DNA of 64,000 bases from assembly GCF_003044065.1 (NCBI RefSeq), contig NZ_PZJJ01000005.1, positions 1-64,000 of the forward strand. The letters are read 5' to 3'. A program made the position numbers and the translations under genes. The stretch comes from Alkalicoccus saliphilus (lineage in GTDB: Bacteria > Bacillota > Bacilli > Bacillales > Salisediminibacteriaceae). Shown in pieces: positions 17,318 through 26,046 of this stretch; position 1 is the stretch's first letter, and each line of letters opens with the position of its first letter. The notes under the pieces were generated by a model that made no database searches, was not told the origin of the DNA, and worked only from the letters and a program-made list of their open reading frames with translations.

Positions 17318-18112
17318 CTAGTCGAAAAAAGGAGCATCTTCACTAATATGGATTCGCTGTATGGAGGTGCTCCTCCCGGTAGTATCGTCAATTTCAACAA
17401 CGATACCATTCAGCTGAACAGGGCCGTCTGTGACTTCAAAACGTCCGGGAAGCCCCGTAAGGAAACGATTGATAATTACTTCACGATCCATTCCAAGAAT
17501 GCCGTTATGAGGGCCTGTCATTCCTGCATCTGACATATAGGCAGTCCCTTTATCCAAAATACGATTATCTGCTGTTGGAACATGAGTGTGGGTACCGATA
17601 ACTGCTGAAACCCTCCCATTTAAATACCAGGCCAAAGCCTGCTTTTCACTTGTTGCTTCGGCGTGAAAATCAACAAATATTATGGATGTTTCTTTTTCTG
17701 CAGCTGCCACCAGCTCGTCCGCTTTTTGAAAAGGGCAGTCTATCGGCGGCATAAACGTCCGGCCCTGCAGGTTTATTACTGCCACTTTCTTTTTCCCTGA
17801 TTTAATATATCGAAGGCCTTCTCCAGGTACTCCAGGAGGAAAATTAGCTGGACGAACCATTTTATCAGCTTCACTCACAAAGTCAAAAATTTCTTTTTTA
17901 TCCCACGTGTGATTACCCATCGTCAGAATGTCCGCTCCGGCTTCCAGCAGTTCATGATAAATCTTTTTAGTAATACCTTTTCCAGCTGCAGCATTTTCAC
18001 CATTCACTATTGTTAATCCAGGTTTATATTTGCTTTTCAGACGGGCTGCATACTGTTTCCAAATATCGCGCCCTGGTGAACCTACTATATCGCCAATAAA
18101 CATTATTTTCAT
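17318..18112 (-). CDS. ymdB: Metallophosphodiesterase YmdB
   Basis: Calcineurin-like phosphoesterase; in B. subtilis it hydrolyses 2',3'-cyclic nucleotides and is needed for biofilm gene expression and nanotube formation. The 264-residue product has the metal ligands expected for the family: GDIVGSPGR with Asp8, VNGENAA, MGNHTWD, the FVDFHAEATSEK segment, and GTHTHVPTAD. The ATG at 18112 gives the B. subtilis length. It lies downstream of rny, separated by a terminator, so it may depend on readthrough or on an unrecognised promoter. Confidence 0.95.
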   Translation of the reverse strand: MKIMFIGDIVGSPGRDIWKQYAARLKSKYKPGLTIVNGENAAAGKGITKKIYHELLEAGADILTMGNHTWDKKEIFDFVSEADKMVRPANFPPGVPGEGLRYIKSGKKKVAVINLQGRTFMPPIDCPFQKADELVAAAEKETSIIFVDFHAEATSEKQALAWYLNGRVSAVIGTHTHVPTADNRILDKGTAYMSDAGMTGPHNGILGMDREVIINRFLTGLPGRFEVTDGPVQLNGIVVEIDDTTGRSTSIQRIHISEDAPFFD

Positions 18113-18142
18113 TTTGTACCCTGCCTCTTTCTCTAAATTAGT

Positions 18143-18197
18143 CAAAAAAGAAGAGCTATTCCGCAGACAGCAACTTGGTGCCTGCGGGACAGCTCTT
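18143..18197 (-). terminator. Rho-independent terminator of rny
   Basis: A 16-bp stem with a few mismatches (AAGAGCTGTCCCGCAG / CTGCGGAATAGCTCTT) and six T residues on the minus strand, ten bases after the rny stop and about 30 bases before ymdB. Confidence 0.92.
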
Positions 18198-18207
18198 TAG
18201 AATCCAG

Positions 18208-19770
18208 CTATTTAGCGTACTCCACAGCCCTTGTCTCCCTTATCACAGTAACTTTGATATGACCAGGGTAATCAAGTTCGTCTTCGATACGCTTTGTAAT
18301 GTCTCTTGCAAGACGATAGGAATCTTCATCAGAAATAGTATCAGGTTTTACCATGATACGAATTTCCCGTCCTGCCTGGATAGCATACGTTTTTTCTACT
18401 CCTTCAAAGGACTCGGAAATTTCCTCCAGCTTTTCAAGACGCTTAATATATGTTTCCAGCGTCTCTCTTCTTGCGCCGGGACGTGCAGCAGATAAAGCAT
18501 CAGCAGCTGCAACGAGTGTGGCTATAACAGACGTTGCTTCAGTATCGCCGTGATGCGAAGCAATGCTGTTAATCACTACAGGATGTTCTTTGTACTTCGT
18601 AGCGAGCTCAACACCAATTTCCACGTGGCTGCCTTCCACTTCGTGGTCGATTGCCTTGCCTAAATCGTGAAGGAGGCCTGCTCTTCTTGCAAGCTGTACG
18701 TCTTCTCCGAGTTCAGCTGCCATAATTCCACTCAGATGAGCTACTTCCACGGAATGTTTCAGAACGTTCTGTCCGTAGCTTGTACGGAATTTTAACCGTC
18801 CGAGAATTTTTATCAGGTCTGGATGCAGATTATGAATTCCCATCTCGAATGTCGTCTGCTCTCCGTATTCCCGAATCATTTCGTCAACTTCACGGCGTGA
18901 TTTCTCCACCGTTTCTTCAATTCGTGCAGGGTGAATACGTCCATCCTGCACTAATTTTTCAAGGGAAGTTTTAGCAATTTCACGTCGGATCGGATCGAAT
19001 CCGGACAATATAACAGCTTCCGGCGTATCATCAATGATAAGATCGATTCCAGTCAGCGTTTCAAGCGCTCTAATATTTCTACCTTCGCGCCCGATAATCC
19101 GTCCCTTCATTTCATCGTTGGGCAGATTGACGACAGACACAGTAGTTTCTGCTACATGATCCGCTGCGCACCGCTGAATTGCAAGTGACAGAACTTCCTT
19201 CGCGTTTTTGTTAGCTTCCTCTTTCGCACGGGACGTATAATCTTTAATGAAAACTGCTTTTTCGTGACGGAGATCATTCTCCATCGTTTCCATAATCATG
19301 TCCCTTGCTTCATCTTTCGTAAATCCTGAAATTCTTTCCATTTCTTCCTGCTGCTTCTTTACCAGTTCCTCGACTCTGCTATTCATGTCGTCGATTTCGA
19401 GCTGACGTTCAGACAGCTTCTGCTCCCGGACTTCGAGTGCTTCTTCTTTTTTGTCCAACGTCTCACTTTTACGATCAAGGACTTCTTCCTTTTGAACTAA
19501 TCGGTTCTCCTGCTTTTGAATGTCGGTACGCCGGTCGCGAAGCTCCTGCTCCGCTTCCAGACGGATTTTGTGGGCTTCATCCTTAGCTTCCAGCACGGCT
19601 TCTTTCCTGCTGGATTCTGCTTCCCTCTTCGCATCTTCTATTGTCTGCTTTGCAAGCCTTTCCGCACTGGAAATTTTAGCTTCTGCAATAGATCTACGTA
19701 CAAAATATCCGACAAAGAACACGATTACTGCAGTGAATAGCAAAATGAGGATTTGCAGCGTCAAATTCAT
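18208..19770 (-). CDS. rny: Ribonuclease Y
   Basis: Membrane-anchored endoribonuclease that initiates decay of many mRNAs in Firmicutes. The 520-residue product starts with one membrane segment (about residues 5-25), then a long charged coiled coil (about 30-200), a KH domain with [11 protein letters not shown] near 220, and an HD domain with [10 protein letters not shown] near 365 as the metal-dependent catalytic centre. ATG follows GAGGAGGTGA. It has its own strong promoter, and its cofactor RicA is encoded nearby. pbpX, which lies between recA and rny in B. subtilis, is absent. Confidence 0.98.
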   Translation of the reverse strand: MNLTLQILILLFTAVIVFFVGYFVRRSIAEAKISSAERLAKQTIEDAKREAESSRKEAVLEAKDEAHKIRLEAEQELRDRRTDIQKQENRLVQKEEVLDRKSETLDKKEEALEVREQKLSERQLEIDDMNSRVEELVKKQQEEMERISGFTKDEARDMIMETMENDLRHEKAVFIKDYTSRAKEEANKNAKEVLSLAIQRCAADHVAETTVSVVNLPNDEMKGRIIGREGRNIRALETLTGIDLIIDDTPEAVILSGFDPIRREIAKTSLEKLVQDGRIHPARIEETVEKSRREVDEMIREYGEQTTFEMGIHNLHPDLIKILGRLKFRTSYGQNVLKHSVEVAHLSGIMAAELGEDVQLARRAGLLHDLGKAIDHEVEGSHVEIGVELATKYKEHPVVINSIASHHGDTEATSVIATLVAAADALSAARPGARRETLETYIKRLEKLEEISESFEGVEKTYAIQAGREIRIMVKPDTISDEDSYRLARDITKRIEDELDYPGHIKVTVIRETRAVEYAK

Positions 19771-19907
19771 GATTGACTCACCTCCTCATGCTATTTCTGA
19801 AGTAGAGCTGATTTTTACGTCTTACTAAATCATTAGCACTAAATTTAAGAACATATCTTCACAGACAAACCAGCGAAAAACGGCCTGTAATAAAGTGTTC
19901 CTAATTA

Positions 19908-19936
19908 ATTGTATGCTTCCAAAAGTATTATGTCAA
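19908..19936 (-). promoter_or_regulatory. Strong sigma-A promoter of rny
   Basis: Perfect TTGACA (19936-19931), 17 bases, TACAAT (19913-19908). It gives a leader of about 130 bases. The rest of the spacer between recA and rny (19937-20132) is AT-rich without a recognisable gene. Confidence 0.9.
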
Positions 19937-20132
19937 GCACTGGAAATTTCAGGGTTTTTACTATGTTTAAAGTCTTGTTTGGTATTGTCGGAACAAAAAT
20001 ATGAGAGCCGATGTTTAAGATCTGAATTCTGTTAGTTATACGTGATTTTTCTTCTGGAGCTTTCTGAAATTTATCGTTAACAAACTTCGACCCGATTTTT
20101 TATAGTTGAACCTGGTTTTAGTTTAACAATAT

Positions 20133-20167
20133 TAAAAAACCGGCAGGAACAATTCCATACCGGTTTT
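20133..20167 (-). terminator. Rho-independent terminator of recA
   Basis: AAAACCGG pairs with CCGGTTTT, extended by a GGAA/TTCC step with a bulge, followed by six T residues on the minus strand, 16 bases after the recA stop. Confidence 0.9.
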
Positions 20168-20182
20168 TATCTTATAGAAAAA

Positions 20183-21247
20183 TTATTTTAAATTAAGTCC
20201 GCTTTCATCTTCCGGATCCTCAGCATCTCCCGGTGCTTCCGGTGCTTCCACTTCAAGTGGTTCAAGGAGTCCGTAATGTTCTCTGACCCGACGCTCAATT
20301 TCTTCCATCGTTCCTTCATTTTCCTTCAGGAACTGCTTGGCATTTTCACGGCCCTGGCCCATTCGTTCACCTTCATAGGAGTACCAGGCACCGCTTTTTT
20401 GAATAATATCAAGCTCAGAAGCCATATCAATAAGCGATCCTTCTCTGGAAATACCTTCTCCGTACATAATGTCCACTTCAGCTGTTCGGAATGGAGGAGC
20501 GACTTTGTTTTTAACAACCTTTATTTTTGTTTTATTACCTATCATTTCATTTCCCTGCTTCAATGTCTCTGCCCGGCGTACTTCCAGACGTACAGAAGAA
20601 TAAAATTTCAACGCCCGTCCTCCTGGAGTAGTTTCCGGATTACCGAACATTACACCTACTTTTTCGCGGATCTGGTTAATGAAAACAGCAATCGTATTAG
20701 ATTTAGAAACCGCCCCGGAAAGCTTTCTTAAAGCCTGGGACATGAGGCGCGCCTGGAGTCCTACATGGCTGTCCCCCATTTCCCCTTCAATTTCCGCTTT
20801 CGGGACCAGGGCTGCTACAGAGTCCACAACGATCATATCAACCGCTCCGCTTCGGACAAGTGCTTCTGCAATTTCCAGTGCCTGTTCGCCTGTATCCGGC
20901 TGGGATAAAAGCAGTTCATCTATATTGACTCCGAGTCTCTGGGCATAAACCGGATCAAGAGCATGTTCTGCATCAATAAAAGCAGCCTGTCCGCCGTTAC
21001 GCTGTACTTCTGCAATAGCATGCAGAGCTACAGTCGTTTTACCGGAAGACTCAGGGCCGTATATTTCCACGACACGTCCCCTTGGATAGCCGCCGACCCC
21101 AAGAGCAATATCCAGTGCAAGTGTGCCGCTTGAAATAGTAGAGACCCGACGGTCTGTTTGTTCACCGAGTTTCATAATTGATCCTTTACCGAACTGTTTT
21201 TCAATTTGTTTGAGCGCCATGTCCAGCGCCTGTTTTCTATCTGACAC
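20183..21247 (-). CDS. recA: Recombinase RecA
   Basis: ATP-dependent strand-exchange protein and co-protease for LexA. The 354-residue product has Walker A GPESSGKT at 64-71, Walker B VVDSVAAL near 140, the DNA-binding loop 2 region with GNPETTPGG near 200 and an acidic C-terminal tail. GTG at 21247 is chosen because AAAGGAG lies ten bases upstream and the protein then starts [19 protein letters not shown], as expected. The same frame stays open for 48 more codons upstream, which is probably chance. A LexA-type operator and a sigma-A promoter precede it. Confidence 0.98.
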   Translation of the reverse strand: MSDRKQALDMALKQIEKQFGKGSIMKLGEQTDRRVSTISSGTLALDIALGVGGYPRGRVVEIYGPESSGKTTVALHAIAEVQRNGGQAAFIDAEHALDPVYAQRLGVNIDELLLSQPDTGEQALEIAEALVRSGAVDMIVVDSVAALVPKAEIEGEMGDSHVGLQARLMSQALRKLSGAVSKSNTIAVFINQIREKVGVMFGNPETTPGGRALKFYSSVRLEVRRAETLKQGNEMIGNKTKIKVVKNKVAPPFRTAEVDIMYGEGISREGSLIDMASELDIIQKSGAWYSYEGERMGQGRENAKQFLKENEGTMEEIERRVREHYGLLEPLEVEAPEAPGDAEDPEDESGLNLK

Positions 21248-21315
21248 GAATACATCTCTCCTTTGAATGTTTCTGTATTTTAAAACTTTGTCTTCAAATC
21301 CGGAATTGTATACGC

Positions 21316-21340
21316 CCGGAATGTTTCTGAAATATTCCGG
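21316..21340 (-). other. Hairpin in the recA leader
   Basis: A perfect inverted repeat of seven bases (CCGGAAT / ATTCCGG) with an 11-base loop lies in the roughly 180-base untranslated leader of recA. No T-tract follows, so it is not a terminator; a function is unknown. Confidence 0.45.
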
Positions 21341-21413
21341 CCCGCGCTGAATTCCTCCGCATCTGCAATTTCTATTTTCAGAATTAGGCAAAGTTATAAT
21401 TCAGAGGTTTTTG

Positions 21414-21427
21414 CAAACATCCGTTCG
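21414..21427. promoter_or_regulatory. LexA (DinR) operator of recA
   Basis: On the minus strand CGAACGGATGTTTG matches the Bacillus SOS consensus CGAACRNRYGTTYC except at the last base. It begins ten bases downstream of the recA -10 element, covering the expected transcription start, a position suited to repression. Confidence 0.85.
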
Positions 21428-21436
21428 CTTATTTAT

Positions 21437-21466
21437 AGTATATTATAAAAACATCCGCTTCGTCAA
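21437..21466 (-). promoter_or_regulatory. Sigma-A promoter of recA
   Basis: TTGACG (21466-21461), 18 bases, TATACT (21442-21437). The -35 hexamer straddles the loop and stem of the terminator belonging to the upstream helicase gene, so terminator and promoter share DNA. Confidence 0.8.
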
Positions 21467-21487
21467 TCAAAGAGAAGCGGATGTTTG
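21446..21487 (-). terminator. Rho-independent terminator of the pgsA-cinA-helicase unit
   Basis: A perfect 12-bp stem (AACATCCGCTTC / GAAGCGGATGTT, 12-base loop) followed by TTTAT on the minus strand, four bases after the helicase stop codon. Confidence 0.93.
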
Positions 21488-21491
21488 AATA

Positions 21492-23084
21492 TTATTTTCT
21501 TCCTGGACGGGGCTTTGCTGGTTCCAGATTAATCTTGGCTCCGCCTACACGAGCGTGCTTAAGACCTTCGTACACGAAAGGTGCTGATTCCTGCGGCACT
21601 TCCATGAACGTAAAGTTTTCAAAAATGTCGATTTTACCAATCACTTTTGGACTGATGCCTACAAGCTTCGCTACATCGTCCACGAGTTTTTTAGGCGTCA
21701 TATCCACATTTCTTCCAACGTTTATAAAGAACCGGGTCATGCCTTTCTGAGCACCGGTGTCACCAAAGTCGTAGGCTTCTGACTTTTTAGTATCATCGTG
21801 GCTGTAGAAAGCAAGCTTCAAGAGGGAGCTGACTACTTTGTCTGACGGATACTCACCGAGCAGGTCAGCAACAAGTGATGAATACAGGGAGTCGTCCTGT
21901 TCGTTATCCTCAATAAGTTGAACGATCTGAGCTTTCCATCCTTCCTGCTGCTTTTCCACTACTTCCTCTATAGAAGGAATACCACGTGCGGGAATTGGGT
22001 TTTTAATTTCACGTTCAATTGAACGCAGATGTTTCATTTCCCGTGGTGTAACAAGAGTGATTGCGATACCTTCACGACCTGCTCTTCCCGTACGTCCAAT
22101 ACGGTGTACATAGCTTTCAGGATCCTGAGGTATATCATAATTAATAACGTGAGTAACGTTCTGAACGTCAATACCACGGGCTGCGACGTCTGTCGCGACA
22201 AGAAATTCAATAGTCGACTTACGGAATTTTTTCATAACTACATCCCGCTGCGACTGCGTAAGATCTCCATGAAGCCCGTCTGCCATGTAACCCCTGGCCT
22301 GAAGGGATTCTGTAAGTTCTGATACGCCTTTTTTCGTACGGCAGAAGATTATACCGAGATCCAGCGTTTCGCTGTCGATAATGCGGGTCAGGGATTCAAG
22401 TTTGTTTTTCTCAAGCACCTTGTAATAAACCTGTTCAATGGAAGGTGCAGCGACTTCTCCCTTATCAATCGTTACATGTTCCGGTTTCGTCATATACTTA
22501 TTGGAAAGTTTTCGGATTGCCGGAGGCATTGTTGCAGAGAAGAGCAGCGTCTGACGCTCTTCATTGGCGTTTTTGAGTATTTTTTCAATATCATCGATAA
22601 AGCCCATATCAAGCATTTCGTCGGCTTCATCAAGCACGAGTGTATTAATACGGTCCAGCTTGATTGTTCCACGGTTTACGTGGTCAAGAATACGACCGGG
22701 TGTACCGACTACTACCTGTACCCCACGTTTCAGCGTTTTGATTTGATGGCCGATTGACTGACCGCCGTAAACAGGAAGCGTCTGCACTTTCGTATGCTTT
22801 GAAAGCTTTTGAAATTCTCCTGCTACCTGGATAGCCAGTTCACGTGTAGGAGTTAAAATCAACGCCTGGATATGCTTCTGCTTGGAGTTTACATCGTTGA
22901 TGAGCGGAATACCGAATGCCGCTGTTTTTCCTGTTCCTGTCTGAGCCTGACCAATTACGTCGTGCTTTTTTAAAATTTCAGGAATTACTTTTTCCTGGAT
23001 AGGAGAAGGGGCTTCAAAGCCCATTTCCTTGATTGCTTTTTGCAGACTGCTAGATATTTCGAATTCTTCAAACTTCGTTTCCAT
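21492..23084 (-). CDS. DEAD-box RNA helicase with DbpA-type RNA-binding tail
   Basis: ATP-dependent RNA helicase, probably for rRNA or mRNA remodelling. The 530-residue product has all helicase motifs: Q motif APSPIQEK, I AQTGTGKT near 45, Ia PTRELA, II DEAD near 150, III SAT, and VI HRIGRTGRAGR near 325. A linker leads to a C-terminal domain (about 455-525) ending in a GK-rich tail that resembles the DbpA RNA-binding fold found in DeaD/CsdA and YxiN. ATG at 23084 follows AAAGGTGG by eight bases and lies four bases after the cinA stop. In B. subtilis no gene separates cinA from recA. CsdA/DeaD-like is the safest label; CshA or DbpA function cannot be excluded. Confidence 0.93.
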   Translation of the reverse strand: METKFEEFEISSSLQKAIKEMGFEAPSPIQEKVIPEILKKHDVIGQAQTGTGKTAAFGIPLINDVNSKQKHIQALILTPTRELAIQVAGEFQKLSKHTKVQTLPVYGGQSIGHQIKTLKRGVQVVVGTPGRILDHVNRGTIKLDRINTLVLDEADEMLDMGFIDDIEKILKNANEERQTLLFSATMPPAIRKLSNKYMTKPEHVTIDKGEVAAPSIEQVYYKVLEKNKLESLTRIIDSETLDLGIIFCRTKKGVSELTESLQARGYMADGLHGDLTQSQRDVVMKKFRKSTIEFLVATDVAARGIDVQNVTHVINYDIPQDPESYVHRIGRTGRAGREGIAITLVTPREMKHLRSIEREIKNPIPARGIPSIEEVVEKQQEGWKAQIVQLIEDNEQDDSLYSSLVADLLGEYPSDKVVSSLLKLAFYSHDDTKKSEAYDFGDTGAQKGMTRFFINVGRNVDMTPKKLVDDVAKLVGISPKVIGKIDIFENFTFMEVPQESAPFVYEGLKHARVGGAKINLEPAKPRPGRK

Positions 23085-23088
23085 TAAT

Positions 23089-24336
23089 TCATCCACCTTT
23101 TTTATTTCGTAACTCTTGAAACAATAAATATAAAGCTTGTTTCACCGCGTACGTACGGATTCTGCTGCGGCTGCCTTTGATTTTAACAAAATGACCTTTT
23201 GTACCGGAAGGACTCGCAATACCGATAAACATTTCTCCCGGATCATAACCTTCCATCGGATCAGGACCGGCCGCTCCAGTAAAGCTGACGCCGTAGTCTG
23301 ACTTGAACAGATCTCTGGCACCTTCTGCCATTGCTTCTGCAGTTTCTTCACTTACTGCACCGTGCTCATCAAGAACTTCTTTAGGAACACCAACCGACGC
23401 CTGCTTCGCTTCATTACTATAACATACGACGCCGCCCGGGAAAATCATAGAGGCTCCCGGAAACTTAGTCATCGTATTCGCAAAAGCCCCTCCTGTGAGA
23501 CTCTCAGCAGAAGCAACGCTTAATTTATTATCACGGAGTATATCGGCTACGATCTGCTCCAGTTCCTTATCGCCTTCTCCATAACAATAATCCCCTGCAC
23601 GGTCGAGTATTTTTTCCTTCATTTCCTGAAGAAGCGTTTCATTCTCTTCGCGGGAAGATCCTTTTACTGTAAGACGAAGGGCTACTTCTCCATCTGAAGC
23701 AAGCGGGGCAATCGTAGGATTTGTCTGCTGTTCCAGAAGATCATCGATTTTTTCGACAAGTCGTGACTCTCCAATTTCGTAAAAACGGAGTACAGAAGAC
23801 AGTATTTCCTGATGGTCGTTCAGCTGACCTGTGAGATAAGGAAGTGCATAACTCCGGAACATTGCATGAAGCTCTCTCGGCGGCCCGGGAAGCATTATGA
23901 TCAGTGTCCCGTTATGATCTACCGCCGATCCCCAGGCAAGCCCCTCATCATTGGGAAATGATTCAGCTCCTTCAGGCACAAGTGCCTGTTTCAGGTTATT
24001 ATCCGTCATAGGGCGGTCACGGTCGCGAAAAAATACTTCCAGCTGATCTTTAGCATTTTCATCATATACAAGTTTGCGGCCAATCATTTCGGACACTGTC
24101 TCCCGTGTAATATCATCCTTGGTGGGACCAAGCCCTCCTGTCAGGATGAGAATATCTGCCCGGGCGACAGCTGTTTCCACAGCGTCCCTGAGACGATCTT
24201 TATTATCCCCGACGTTCTGATGAAAATACACATCGATCCCGATTGAAGAAAGCTGCTTGGATAGAAAAGTAGCATTAGTGTTATCAATCTGTCCGAGAAT
24301 AAGTTCAGAGCCTACTCCGATAATTTCTGCATTCAT
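23089..24336 (-). CDS. cinA: CinA-like protein, NMN amidohydrolase family
   Basis: Competence/damage-inducible protein family; related enzymes deamidate nicotinamide mononucleotide or hydrolyse ADP-ribose. The 415-residue product has an N-terminal MoaB-like domain (GVGSELILGQIDNTN, LTGGLGPTKDD near 80) and a C-terminal CinA domain (SAESLTGGAFANT, GVVCYSNEAK, TGAAGPD). Ribosome site TAGGAGGA. It lies 14 bases after pgsA, as in other bacilli. Confidence 0.95.
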   Translation of the reverse strand: MNAEIIGVGSELILGQIDNTNATFLSKQLSSIGIDVYFHQNVGDNKDRLRDAVETAVARADILILTGGLGPTKDDITRETVSEMIGRKLVYDENAKDQLEVFFRDRDRPMTDNNLKQALVPEGAESFPNDEGLAWGSAVDHNGTLIIMLPGPPRELHAMFRSYALPYLTGQLNDHQEILSSVLRFYEIGESRLVEKIDDLLEQQTNPTIAPLASDGEVALRLTVKGSSREENETLLQEMKEKILDRAGDYCYGEGDKELEQIVADILRDNKLSVASAESLTGGAFANTMTKFPGASMIFPGGVVCYSNEAKQASVGVPKEVLDEHGAVSEETAEAMAEGARDLFKSDYGVSFTGAAGPDPMEGYDPGEMFIGIASPSGTKGHFVKIKGSRSRIRTYAVKQALYLLFQELRNKKGG

Positions 24337-24350
24337 TTAAATAGTTCCTC

Positions 24351-24929
24351 CTACTCCGCACTTGTAAGAACATGTTTATTTTTAATAAAATAATCCACCC
24401 CGGAAAATACTGTCAATATTACTGCAGTGTAAATCATAATAAGATCAAACGGGATTCCTGCCAGTGCAAACACGGGGTTATGCAAAAGAACAGCAGCAGC
24501 AGCTACAATTTGGCTTACAGTTTTCCACTTGCCCCAAATACTCGCAGCGATCACTTCCCCGCTTCCGGAAGCAACCAGTCTCAGGCCGGTAACAGCAAAT
24601 TCCCTGCTTAAAATGACAACAGCAGCCCACGCCGGAAACATATCCAGCCCGACCAGGCCGACAAATGCTGCAGTGATAAGCAGTTTATCCGCAAGCGGAT
24701 CGAGAAATTTCCCCATGTTAGTGACCAGGTTGTATTTACGGGCGTAGTAGCCATCAAGCCAGTCTGTTCCTGCTGCGACTATGAAAATAATGGCAGCAAT
24801 AAAATGGGAGACAGGGACCTCAGCTCCGAGAATACCTAACGATCCCCAGTTAAAATCGATCAGTAGAAAAATCATAAAAATTGGTATTAGCAATATTCGC
24901 GAGATTGTAATCTGATTAGGTATATTCAT
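24351..24929 (-). CDS. pgsA: CDP-diacylglycerol-glycerol-3-phosphate 3-phosphatidyltransferase
   Basis: Makes phosphatidylglycerophosphate, the committed step to phosphatidylglycerol and cardiolipin, in the membrane. The 192-residue product has several membrane segments and the CDP-alcohol phosphotransferase signature spanning DWLDGYYAR and GKFLDPLADK near residues 55-80. ATG at 24929 follows GGGAGGG; the longer open frame lacks support. Confidence 0.97.
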   Translation of the reverse strand: MNIPNQITISRILLIPIFMIFLLIDFNWGSLGILGAEVPVSHFIAAIIFIVAAGTDWLDGYYARKYNLVTNMGKFLDPLADKLLITAAFVGLVGLDMFPAWAAVVILSREFAVTGLRLVASGSGEVIAASIWGKWKTVSQIVAAAAVLLHNPVFALAGIPFDLIMIYTAVILTVFSGVDYFIKNKHVLTSAE

Positions 24930-25057
24930 AGTACCCTCCCTGAGCAGACTGAGTACAACTGATATGTAAGCCGTATTTATTTTAACAAAAACCACCATTA
25001 AATGCGAACGATCTTTCTGTTTTCTGGTTACTTATTATCAATTGATGCGCGCCGCTG

Positions 25058-25063
25058 ATTATA
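25058..25063 (-). promoter_or_regulatory. Candidate -10 element upstream of pgsA
   Basis: A perfect TATAAT on the minus strand between the rodZ terminator and pgsA; a second candidate, TATAGT, lies 13 bases upstream of it. Neither has a good -35 hexamer, but a promoter is expected here because a terminator separates pgsA from the upstream operon. Confidence 0.4.
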
Positions 25064-25126
25064 TGCTTACTATACCACTTAATTTACAGTTTAAATCAGC
25101 AAATGCCGATGGACACCGGCTGAAGT

Positions 25127-25173
25127 CAAAAAAAAAGCACCCATATCCAGACTAAAAGGCCGGAAGGGCACTT
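25127..25173 (-). terminator. Rho-independent terminator of the ymf operon
   Basis: AAGTGCCC pairs with GGGTGCTT through two G-U pairs around a long loop and is followed by a run of T residues on the minus strand, four bases after the rodZ-like stop codon. Confidence 0.8.
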
Positions 25174-25176
25174 CTT

Positions 25177-26019
25177 TTACGGAGAAACTCTTTCAACTAT
25201 AACATACTTTCGGGTCTGATCGTTAACATATTCTAATTCTTCTCCATTAATAAATATGCGGGCAGTTCTGGCATTGCCGAGATTGAAAGTTACAGCGTCG
25301 TCACCGTTCAGATCGAAAGATATTTCTTCTCCTTCTCCATGCTCCTGCTGGTGAATTTCACTGTCATTTTCATCAAGAATCTGAATCCAGCTGTTTCCGG
25401 TAAAATTCAGCTCGATTTCCCATTCTTCCGGGCCATCGAATGTGTAATAGAACCTGTTGTCCTCCTGCTCAGAAAAGTTGAGGCTTCCGCCCTCATTGTT
25501 GTTATCGTTATCTGAATCGGTCTCCCCGGAATTTTCATTCCCGCTTTCGTCTGCAGGATTGTCGTTCACTTCCACACCATTTTCCTGCTGATCATTGTTC
25601 ACAGCAGTTCTTTCAGGCTGATCGTTATCCTGAATAAAAAACCATACAGCGAGTCCGACAATTAAAATAAAACCAATGCCGAAAAGTGTCGGCAGCAGGG
25701 AGGAAGAGGAATTGGGTCTGGATCTTCCGGCTGTACGGGTACGTTCAGCTCTTCGGGGAAGATCGGCAGCTTCCGGTTTTTCAAGTTTGGGAAGCTCTTC
25801 TTCATAAGCGGCAAAAATTTCCGTGGTATTGAGATGGACAGTCTCAGCATACGTTTTTACAAATGCTCTCGCGTAAAAGTCTCCGGGCATGCTGGAGAAA
25901 TCCCCCTCCTCGATTGCCTCGAGGTATCTTTTCTGAATTTTTGTTCTTTTCTGCAGTTCGTCCAGTGACCATCCTTTTTCAAGCCGTGCTGATTTTAGCT
26001 TTTCACCCAGTTCTGACAT
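25177..26019 (-). CDS. ymfM: RodZ-like cytoskeletal/helix-turn-helix membrane protein (YmfM)
   Basis: RodZ-family bitopic protein that in rod-shaped bacteria links MreB to the envelope. The 280-residue product has a cytoplasmic Cro-type helix-turn-helix domain (residues 1-70, with LDELQKRTKIQKRYLEAIE), a basic juxtamembrane stretch, one membrane segment near 110-130 (TLFGIGFILIVGLAVWF), an unusually acidic D/E/N-rich linker near 140-185 and a C-terminal extracytoplasmic beta domain. Its place before pgsA is conserved. The acidic linker fits a protein exposed to high salt. Confidence 0.93.
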   Translation of the reverse strand: MSELGEKLKSARLEKGWSLDELQKRTKIQKRYLEAIEEGDFSSMPGDFYARAFVKTYAETVHLNTTEIFAAYEEELPKLEKPEAADLPRRAERTRTAGRSRPNSSSSLLPTLFGIGFILIVGLAVWFFIQDNDQPERTAVNNDQQENGVEVNDNPADESGNENSGETDSDNDNNNEGGSLNFSEQEDNRFYYTFDGPEEWEIELNFTGNSWIQILDENDSEIHQQEHGEGEEISFDLNGDDAVTFNLGNARTARIFINGEELEYVNDQTRKYVIVERVSP

Positions 26020-26046
26020 TCTCCCACCTACTAACTAAAGGTAATA

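Noticed and set aside
24996-25010. GCGAACGATC near pgsA as an SOS half site
   Set aside because: Only one half of the palindrome is present.
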